Shown here: piece by piece, positions 58,601 through 64,000 of the stretch
How positions within the stretch are numbered: the stretch's first letter is position 1
How the letters are laid out: the number at the start of each line of letters is the position of its first letter
Assembly (NCBI RefSeq): GCF_002162035.1
Contig: NZ_CP021138.1
Coordinates: 1,488,001-1,552,000, forward strand
Direction of reading: 5' to 3'
Source of the DNA: Sulfuriferula sp. AH1
Lineage (GTDB): Bacteria; Pseudomonadota; Gammaproteobacteria; Burkholderiales; Sulfuriferulaceae
Length of the DNA stretch: 64,000 nucleotides
Made by a program: the position numbers and the translations under genes
The notes under the pieces: model-generated
The model's input: the letters and a program-made list of their open reading frames with translations, nothing else
What the model was told of the DNA's origin: nothing
The model's database searches: none

Positions 58601-59053
58601 GACATGAACCAGCCACTCGGCGTCACCACGGAAATCAATCTGCACACCCCCGCCCTGCTCCCCGACAGCTATTGCGGCGATATACATGAACGTCTGGTGC
58701 TGTACAAACGGCTGGCCAACTGTAACGATCAGGACGATCTGGACGCGCTCCATGCCGAGCTGGTCGACCGTTTCGGATTGCTGCCCGAATCGGCCCAGGC
58801 GCTAGTGGAATCGCATCGGCTGCGCCTGCTGGCGAAACCCCTCGGCATTGCCAAACTGGATGCCTCCAGCGACGCCATCAGCCTGCAATTCATTCCCAAG
58901 CCGCCGATTGATCCGGCGCGACTAATAGAATTGATACAAACACGCCGCCATTACAAACTGGCCGGGCCTGATAAATTGCGCGTCACCATCACCAGCGACA
59001 CGCTGGCCGAACGCGTCAAAAACATCCGAAACCTTTTGAAAGAACTGAATTAA
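55628..59053 (+). CDS. mfd: Transcription-repair coupling factor
   Basis: 1141 residues, normal length. UvrB-like N-terminal part (LPDWETLPYDHFSPHQDLIS), the RNA-polymerase-interaction segment (VGDPVVHADHGIGRYLGL), SF2 motor with GDVGFGKTEVALRAA and VIIDEEHRFGVRQKE, TATPIPRTL, ETGIDIPTANTIIMNRAD and QLRGRVGRS. It removes stalled RNA polymerase at lesions and recruits UvrA. The first codon used here (GTG at 55628) is uncertain; ATG at 55646 (MLINQPLPPSG) is likely better. Confidence 0.97.
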   Translation: MPVSALMLINQPLPPSGQRVQIEPLVGSADALAISELAAQSGPVVVLTANALDAQRLLDEIRWFAPKLTINLLPDWETLPYDHFSPHQDLISERLATLYHISQSQCDIAIVPVTTALYRLTPPTYLGAYTFFLKQRQTLDVDALRQQMSDSGYTAVSQVLSPGEFSVRGGLLDLFPMGSALPYRIDLFDNEIESIRTFDVDTQRSIYPVKEIRLLPAREFPLDEAGIALFRQNFRDRFEGDASKRQIYKDVSNGLAPAGIEYYLPLFFEQTASLFDYVPDNAVICLHGDIETAANEFWRDTETRYKLMRGDPQRPILPPADLFLAVDALFGHLKSHARVEISQGVTAEGLTRPLPDLSVERRADDPLHRIKAFIDSFGGKILLLAESLGRRETMTQYFTEHGIKLGVCEDYSTCLENLAQPRLGVAPLAHGFILQTTPPSAFITESELYATTVRIRNRTAQRRSQVDGMLRDLSEVKVGDPVVHADHGIGRYLGLVSMDLGEGETEFLLLEYAGSDKLYVPVSQLHLIGRYSGAAPESVALSRLGSGQWEKAKRRAMEQARDTAAELLNLYARRAARQGHAFTMKQHDYDAFVEGFGFEETIDQASAIEAVINDLCAARPMDRLVCGDVGFGKTEVALRAAFVALMDGRQVAVLVPTTLLAEQHFQNFSDRFADWPVRIAELSRFRSAKEQTQALAGLAAGTIDIVIGTHKLLQKDVIFKNLGLVIIDEEHRFGVRQKEQMKVLRAEVDVLTLTATPIPRTLAMSLEGIRDFSVITTPPQKRLSIKTFVSRYSDGVIREAVLRELKRGGQVYFLHNEVDTIYNMEAKLAKLLPEARIRVAHGQMPERELEHVMRDFHQQQVNVLLCTTIIETGIDIPTANTIIMNRADKFGLAQLHQLRGRVGRSHHQAYAYLLTPEEDAITPAAKKRLEALQMMEDLGAGFHLAMHDLEIRGAGEVLGDSQSGSMQEIGFSMYNDMLNHAVAALKKGLEPDMNQPLGVTTEINLHTPALLPDSYCGDIHERLVLYKRLANCNDQDDLDALHAELVDRFGLLPESAQALVESHRLRLLAKPLGIAKLDASSDAISLQFIPKPPIDPARLIELIQTRRHYKLAGPDKLRVTITSDTLAERVKNIRNLLKELN

Positions 59054-59057
59054 CACC

Positions 59058-59906
59058 ATGCTTACCAATTTGATTATCCAGGGCCCTCACGTCCCTACCC
59101 AAACCCTGAAACAGATTGCCAAGCTGTGTTCGGTTGACGCCATCGAAGCCATTAACCAGCAAGCGTTCAGACTCGTCAATGCCGACAGCAGCAATCAGAC
59201 TGCTATCGCCGAACTATGCGCCGAAGCCGGGCTGGATTACGGCTTCATTCCATTTCACCGCCATCTGAATGATTTCAGACTGGTGGTGATGGACATGGAT
59301 TCCACGCTGATTACCATCGAATGCATCGACGAGATCGCCGACATGATCGGCATCAAGCCCGAAGTTGCCGCGATTACCGAATCCGCCATGCGCGGCGAAA
59401 TCGTGTTCGCCGAAAGCCTCACCCGCCGCGTTGCGCTGCTGGCCGGGCTGGAAGCTTCCGCACTGGAACGCGTTTATGAGGAACGCCTGCGCCTTACCCC
59501 TGGCGCTGAATCGCTCATCAATACCCTGCAGCAACGCGGGATCAAGACCCTGCTGGTATCGGGCGGCTTCACTTATTTTACCGAACGTCTGCAAAGCAGG
59601 CTCAACCTCGATTTCAGCGCTGCCAATACACTGGAGATCATCGACGGCAAGCTGACGGGGCGCGTGCTCGGCCACATACTGGACGCGCAAGGCAAAGCCG
59701 ACTGGCTCAACAAGGTTCGCGAAGAATTGGGATTGGCGCAGAAACAGGTCATTGCGATCGGCGATGGTGCCAACGACCTGCTGATGATGGCCCAAGCTGG
59801 CGTTTCCATCGCCTATCACGCCAAACCTGTCGTGCGCCAGCAAGCAAATTATGCATTAAACTATAATGATCTGGACGGCGTACTGCCGCTATTGGGCAAA
59901 CTCTAA
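59058..59906 (+). CDS. serB: Phosphoserine phosphatase
   Basis: 282 residues. An N-terminal region (ACT-like, about 1-70) precedes the HAD domain with DMDSTLITIECIDEIAD (nucleophile Asp), LLVSGGFTYFTERLQ (Ser/Gly motif II) and AIGDGANDLLMMAQA (motif III). It makes serine from phosphoserine. It starts 4 bases after mfd. Confidence 0.96.
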   Translation: MLTNLIIQGPHVPTQTLKQIAKLCSVDAIEAINQQAFRLVNADSSNQTAIAELCAEAGLDYGFIPFHRHLNDFRLVVMDMDSTLITIECIDEIADMIGIKPEVAAITESAMRGEIVFAESLTRRVALLAGLEASALERVYEERLRLTPGAESLINTLQQRGIKTLLVSGGFTYFTERLQSRLNLDFSAANTLEIIDGKLTGRVLGHILDAQGKADWLNKVREELGLAQKQVIAIGDGANDLLMMAQAGVSIAYHAKPVVRQQANYALNYNDLDGVLPLLGKL

Positions 59907-59918
59907 GAGGACATAGTC

Positions 59919-60125
59919 ATGCAACATATTGTTTTGAACATATCCGGAATGACCTGCGGCGGCTGCACCAACAGCGTAAAGCGCGTATTGAGCGCATTGC
60001 CTGGCGTCAACGCTGTTAATGTCTCGCTGGAACACGCCAATGCCGAGGTTGAATTCGATCCTGCGAAAAGCAGCGTCGAGACATTAAAACACGCGATTGA
60101 AACAGCGGGTTTCGAAGTAGCTTAA
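59919..60125 (+). CDS. Heavy-metal-associated (CopZ-like) metallochaperone
   Basis: 68 residues, a single HMA ferredoxin-like domain with the metal site MTCGGCTNSV and a C-terminal AIETAGFEVA. Such chaperones carry Cu(I) or similar ions to P-type ATPases, but no ATPase is nearby. It follows serB by 12 bases and converges on dnaQ, overlapping its stop by 4 bases. Confidence 0.9.
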   Translation: MQHIVLNISGMTCGGCTNSVKRVLSALPGVNAVNVSLEHANAEVEFDPAKSSVETLKHAIETAGFEVA

Positions 60126-60823
60126 TCCTCGGTAGCCAGCCACAGACACGCGCCCCGGCTCTCTTTCTGGATGGCGGCGAGTGTTGCCTCATGGGCGGCC
60201 AGTTCGTCAGCCTCAGCCTCTATCACACGGATAGCTGCGTGCTGCGCACTTCCAGCCGGCGCGCGGACTACCTGCTCGACCTCTACCGCCATCATCAGGC
60301 TTTCCTGGCCGCGGGTCATGCCCAGATAGACTGCCGCCAGCAACTCGGCATCCAATAGCGCGCCGTGCAAAGTCCGGTTGGCGTTATCCACTTCGTAACG
60401 CCGGCATAGCGCATCGAGATTATTCTTTTGGCCGGGATGCAGATCCTTTGCGAGCTTAAGCGTATCCAGCACTTCAGGACAATACTCAGACATGGGCGGG
60501 CGCTTTAATTGTGTCAATTCGCTATTGAGAAAACCGATATCGAACGGTGCGTTATGGATTACCAGTTCGGCTCCGCTCATAAACTCCAGCAGCTCGTCAA
60601 CGATATCGGCAAAACGCGGCTTATCCTGCAGGAATTCCGTCGTTAAACCGTGCACGGCCACCGCTCCGGCATCAATTTCACGCTCGGGATTAAGATAGCG
60701 ATGAAAATGCCTACCGGTCGGGCGCCGATTGATCATCTCCACCCCTGCCACCTCGATAATGCGATGCCCCTGCTTGGGATCGAGACCTGTCGTTTCGGTA
60801 TCCAGAAAAATTTGCCGTGTCAT
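60122..60823 (-). CDS. dnaQ: DNA polymerase III epsilon subunit (proofreading exonuclease)
   Basis: 233 residues. DEDDh exonuclease motifs: Exo I LDTETTGLDPK, Exo II VIHNAPFDIGFLN and Exo III HGALLDAELLAAVYLGM (with the His). The C-terminal part is shorter in recognisable features but has the length of DnaQ. It gives 3'-5' proofreading to the replicative polymerase. Confidence 0.95.
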   Translation of the reverse strand: MTRQIFLDTETTGLDPKQGHRIIEVAGVEMINRRPTGRHFHRYLNPEREIDAGAVAVHGLTTEFLQDKPRFADIVDELLEFMSGAELVIHNAPFDIGFLNSELTQLKRPPMSEYCPEVLDTLKLAKDLHPGQKNNLDALCRRYEVDNANRTLHGALLDAELLAAVYLGMTRGQESLMMAVEVEQVVRAPAGSAQHAAIRVIEAEADELAAHEATLAAIQKESRGACLWLATED

Positions 60824-61057
60824 AGTGTCATCATCATGGTTAATACTGAATGATTCATTTTAACATCGTAGCATCGACATTGGTTCTCACACCGTAAACG
60901 CGTTCCGGCAGTTATTTCATGCCCAGTCTGCATTCGCTCACCATTAGCCGGAATTTATGCTAGATTGAATAATATCTTGAAAATTAATCACTTTTATAAT
61001 GGAACCCGATGGGTCGGGGGAAAACGACCTTTATGCGATGCATGAGGAGAGAGAAGC

Positions 61058-61456
61058 ATGATTAATAAACGTACTTTCATACTTTCTGTAATAGCGGGTA
61101 CCCTGTCATCAGGCCCGGTGATTGCCACTGCCGCGGATGCGACCCAAACGCAGACTCAAACAAAAACCCAGAATCAGATGACGGTATACGGCAGCCAGTT
61201 AATGACCCGACAGGAACGTAACGAATACCGTACCAAGATGCGCAGCATGAAAACCCAGCAGGAACGGGAGGCCTACCGCCTGGAGCACCACAAGCAAATG
61301 CAGGAACGCGCCAAGGCAAGAGGAGTTACGCTGCCTGACATGCCCCCTCCTGCCGCCGGTAAAGACATGGGACCGGGAGGCAGAGGCATGAGTCCCGGCG
61401 GAAGCATGGGAGGCAGAATGGGGAGTGGTGGAATGGATTCAGGTGGCAGCCGCTAA
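61058..61456 (+). CDS. Secreted Gln/Met/Gly-rich hypothetical protein
   Basis: 132 residues. Signal peptide (TFILSVIAGTLSSGPVIATA), then a low-complexity stretch TQTQTQTKTQNQM, a charged part (RQERNEYRTKMRSMKTQQER) and a Gly/Met-rich tail (GGRGMSPGGSMGGRMG). A strong ribosome site (gaggagagagaag) precedes the ATG. It resembles small periplasmic proteins sometimes seen near metal or stress genes; function unknown. Convergent with sdhA. Confidence 0.72.
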   Translation: MINKRTFILSVIAGTLSSGPVIATAADATQTQTQTKTQNQMTVYGSQLMTRQERNEYRTKMRSMKTQQEREAYRLEHHKQMQERAKARGVTLPDMPPPAAGKDMGPGGRGMSPGGSMGGRMGSGGMDSGGSR

Positions 61457-61547
61457 CAGTCCGCAACTTTTCATCCGGATAGAGTCGAGACGTTGTCAGC
61501 TCTTGACTCTGTATCCGTTCACCCGCTCTTTCACATCGTTAAACCTG

Positions 61548-63299
61548 TCAATACACCCGTGCTACCGGCACAAAAGCCTCCACCGTTTGCGGACTCAAGT
61601 TTACCGATTTTGTTGTCACCCGATCGTTCAAGGTTTGATACAGACTGTGTCTCAGCCAATTCCGGTCGTCGCGCTGCGGGAAATCTTCACGCGCATGCGC
61701 ACCCCGGCTCTCAGTGCGTGCCAATGCGGAAACCAGCGTAGCGCGCGCGACAGGAAACAGATTCTCCAGTTCCAGCGCTTCGATACGTGCCGTGTTGAAA
61801 ACATGACCATGATCGGTGATACGCGCACCTGGCAAGCGCTGCTGCAACTTATCCAGCTCCGCCAAACCGATGCGCAATAAGGCATCGGTACGGAATACGC
61901 CGCAATGACGCTGCATGAGTTTTTGCAGCTCATTACGTAATGTCGCAACCGGCTCGCCCTCATCCCGCCTATCCCATGCACTCAGGCGCGACAGACTGGC
62001 AGCCAGCTGTTCATCCGAAATCGCGGGCGCTGCACCATTTTGCGTCAATTCGGCAGCGATATGCATCCCTGCCGCCCGTCCGAACACCACCAGATCCAGC
62101 AGCGAATTGCCGCCCAGCCGGTTCGCGCCGTGTACCGATACGCATGCGCATTCGCCTACGGCGTACAAACCCGGAACAGCCTCGCCAGCCAGTACCTGGC
62201 CGTGCAGATTGGTGGGTATCCCCCCCATCATGTAATGAGCGGTAGGCACGACCGGAATGGGGTCGGTAATCGGATCGACGCCGGCAAAGCGTATGGCCAG
62301 CTCACGGATGCCCGGCAAACGCGCTTTAATCGTATCTGCGCCCAGATGATCGAGCTTCAGGTGTATGGTATCGGCATTTGCCCCACAGCCGCGTCCCGCA
62401 TGGATTTCCGTGGCCAGAGCGCGCGCCACGATATCGCGGCTGGCAAGATCCATTGCATGAGGCGCATAACGCTGCATGAAACGTTCACCCAAAGCATTCA
62501 CCAGATAACCGCCCTCTCCGCGCACGCCCTCGGATATCAGACTGCCGGAGCCCGGCAAGCCGGTAGGATGAAACTGCCAGAATTCCATATCCTGCAACGG
62601 CAGACCTGCTCGCAGCGCCATACCCAGGCCATCGCCGGTATTGATATGGGCATTGGTGGAATGCTGGAAAATGCGACCGGCGCCGCCGGTCGCAAGCAGG
62701 ATCGCCCGGGCACCCAATGCCAGGGTCTCGCCAGTGGCGATCGACATCGCGGTTACACCGGACATCCGCCCATCCCCATGCTGCAGCAGATCCAGCGCAA
62801 AATATTCATCAAAAAAATGGGTGCCGACCCGCAAATTCTGCTGATACAGCGTATGCAACAATGCATGTCCGGTACGATCCGCCGCGGCACAAGTGCGGGT
62901 AGCCTGTTCACCGCCGAAATTCATCGACTGCCCGCCAAATGGCCGCTGATAAATACGCCCGTTTTCCAGCCGTGAAAACGGCAAGCCCATGTGCTCCAGC
63001 TCGATGACGGCTTCTGCCGCGTGGCGACACATGAATTCAATGGCGTCCTGGTCACCCAGATAATCGGAACCCTTGACCGTGTCGTACATATGCCAATGCC
63101 AGTTATCAGGGGTGACATTGCCCAAGGCCGCGGTAATGCCGCCCTGCGCCGATACCGTATGTGAGCGCGTCGGAAACACCTTGGACACCAGCGCCACTTG
63201 CCAGCCCGCACCCGCCAATTGCAGGGCGGCGCGCAAGCCTGCGCCACCGCCGCCGACGATGACGACATCGAATGTTTGCCTGGTCAATTTCAGCGCCAT
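61548..63299 (-). CDS. sdhA: Succinate dehydrogenase flavoprotein subunit
   Basis: 583 residues from the ATG at 63299 ([19 protein letters not shown]); it overlaps the sdhD end by 10 bases. FAD-binding [18 protein letters not shown], the covalent-FAD His region ([13 protein letters not shown]), [21 protein letters not shown] and the dicarboxylate site segment [13 protein letters not shown], with [13 protein letters not shown] near the end of the FAD domain. It oxidises succinate in the TCA cycle and feeds quinone. No sdhB follows; the next gene is convergent. Confidence 0.96.
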   Translation of the reverse strand: MALKLTRQTFDVVIVGGGGAGLRAALQLAGAGWQVALVSKVFPTRSHTVSAQGGITAALGNVTPDNWHWHMYDTVKGSDYLGDQDAIEFMCRHAAEAVIELEHMGLPFSRLENGRIYQRPFGGQSMNFGGEQATRTCAAADRTGHALLHTLYQQNLRVGTHFFDEYFALDLLQHGDGRMSGVTAMSIATGETLALGARAILLATGGAGRIFQHSTNAHINTGDGLGMALRAGLPLQDMEFWQFHPTGLPGSGSLISEGVRGEGGYLVNALGERFMQRYAPHAMDLASRDIVARALATEIHAGRGCGANADTIHLKLDHLGADTIKARLPGIRELAIRFAGVDPITDPIPVVPTAHYMMGGIPTNLHGQVLAGEAVPGLYAVGECACVSVHGANRLGGNSLLDLVVFGRAAGMHIAAELTQNGAAPAISDEQLAASLSRLSAWDRRDEGEPVATLRNELQKLMQRHCGVFRTDALLRIGLAELDKLQQRLPGARITDHGHVFNTARIEALELENLFPVARATLVSALARTESRGAHAREDFPQRDDRNWLRHSLYQTLNDRVTTKSVNLSPQTVEAFVPVARVY

Positions 63300-63598
63300 A
63301 ATGTTCGTACCACTGCAATCACGCATGCCAGCAGCCACAGCACTGCGCCGGCATTCAGGAAACCGCGCAAACGCGGCAATTTAATGTAATCCAGTAAAAT
63401 ATCCCGCACCCCTGTCCATGCATGCAATACCAGCGCCAGCACGAATACCAATGTCGCCATCCGTACCGGTATTGGATCAAATAATTGCCGCCATGTCTGT
63501 GCATCGAGCGGTGCATGCATCCATACGTAAACCGGCATCAGCATCGAATAAACGGCCAGCACTACTGCGCTCACCCGCTGCGTCAGCCATATCTTCAT
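63290..63598 (-). CDS. sdhD: Succinate dehydrogenase membrane anchor subunit
   Basis: 102 residues from the ATG at 63598 ([17 protein letters not shown]). Three membrane helices. The motif [19 protein letters not shown] carries the haem-ligand His and the conserved D/Y near the quinone site. It anchors SdhA-SdhB to the inner membrane. The longer frame upstream runs through sdhC and is spurious. Confidence 0.92.
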   Translation of the reverse strand: MKIWLTQRVSAVVLAVYSMLMPVYVWMHAPLDAQTWRQLFDPIPVRMATLVFVLALVLHAWTGVRDILLDYIKLPRLRGFLNAGAVLWLLACVIAVVRTLWR

Positions 63599-63606
63599 GG
63601 CTACCC

Positions 63607-63981
63607 TCACCACCAGCCTCCGGCGATCAGCAGCGCCAACAATCCGCTCATTACCAAAGTCGCTCCGGCCAACCGGCGTGCCAGCGGCAAACGCGTGCCA
63701 ATATGAATATCCAGCATCAGAAAACGGATACCGGCCAGGAAATGCTGCAAATAAGCCCATAACACCGCCATTATCAGCAACCTGACCGGCCATAACTGCT
63801 GCCAGTGCATGAGCTGCGCATAACCGGCATCGTCAAGCGACAAATGAAACAGGTAAATAAGGACAGGCAACAAGAAAAACAGCAATGCCCCGCTCATGCG
63901 CTGCAGGATCGACACCCAGCCCGGCAGGGGCAGGCGGATATGCAGCAGATTCAGGTATACAGGAGATTTGGAGGCAGCCAT
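63607..63981 (-). CDS. sdhC: Succinate dehydrogenase cytochrome b556 subunit
   Basis: 124 residues. MAASKSPVYLNLLHIRLPLPG, SILQRMSGALLFFLLP (conserved S...R at the quinone site) and WAYLQHFLAGIRFLMLDIHI with the axial haem His. Three membrane helices. It is the first gene of sdhC-sdhD-sdhA; the promoter would lie beyond the window. Confidence 0.93.
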   Translation of the reverse strand: MAASKSPVYLNLLHIRLPLPGWVSILQRMSGALLFFLLPVLIYLFHLSLDDAGYAQLMHWQQLWPVRLLIMAVLWAYLQHFLAGIRFLMLDIHIGTRLPLARRLAGATLVMSGLLALLIAGGWW

Positions 63982-64000
63982 GGGTATAACGAGGCGAAAA

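Overview
The window looks like part of a betaproteobacterial chromosome, probably of the Nitrosomonadales type (inference). It has Gram-negative envelope genes (hldD, an MCE/Mla-like transporter, lytic transglycosylase), proteobacterial N-degron transferases (aat, bpt), a P-II gene and a succinate dehydrogenase locus in a moderately GC-rich background. Gene density is high and many neighbours overlap by 4 bases (ATGA junctions), so most of the window reads as ordinary core chromosome.

Layout. 1-3.2 kb: end of yciB, yciI, bolA, a parvulin lipoprotein, a divergent Hfq-like gene, tRNA-Ser(GGA) and an AurF-like diiron oxygenase. 3.2-12.2 kb, minus strand: sucCD-nadE-glnB, a kinase/TPR-response-regulator pair, thyA, a truncated haemoglobin, bpt and aat. 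12.3-18.6 kb: a DUF3149 peptide, a peroxiredoxin and an MFS gene (both frameshifted as written), tRNA-Arg(CCT), a sugar mutarotase, an Atm1-type ABC exporter and mltF (its lipoprotein signal is out of frame at a G run). 18.7-28.8 kb: tRNA-Ser(CGA), a 1171-residue multi-cofactor flavoprotein, a PhoX-like lipoprotein, a DMT exporter, dapC and dapD.

28.8-44.3 kb is accessory. It begins with a second, diverged copy of the last codons of dapD, then a small block (PhzF-like, FlK-like thioesterase, two membrane proteins), then a deleted IS3 element. From about 33.1 to 44.3 kb lies a chromosomal integron: an IntI-type integrase on the plus strand at its right end, an attI-like junction, and about 14 cassettes whose genes all lie on the minus strand and are separated by 13 recognisable attC sites. 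The cassettes carry an HNH protein, unknowns, DUF2513, DUF2185, small membrane proteins, a NERD protein, NTF2-like, amidohydrolase and HAD genes, and one cassette with no convincing gene. An intact IS481-family element sits exactly in one attC crossover core with a 7-base target duplication.

44.4-64 kb returns to core genes: M18 aminopeptidase, higBA, L,D-transpeptidase, tadA, cysM, hldD, M48 protease, an MCE transporter whose ATPase partner is degenerate, transaldolase, mfd, serB, a metallochaperone, dnaQ and sdhCDA, with sdhB absent from its usual place.

Four genes show single-base frame breaks, two of them in clear homopolymer runs. Indel errors in the assembly are the simplest reading, though real decay or slippage cannot be excluded from sequence alone.
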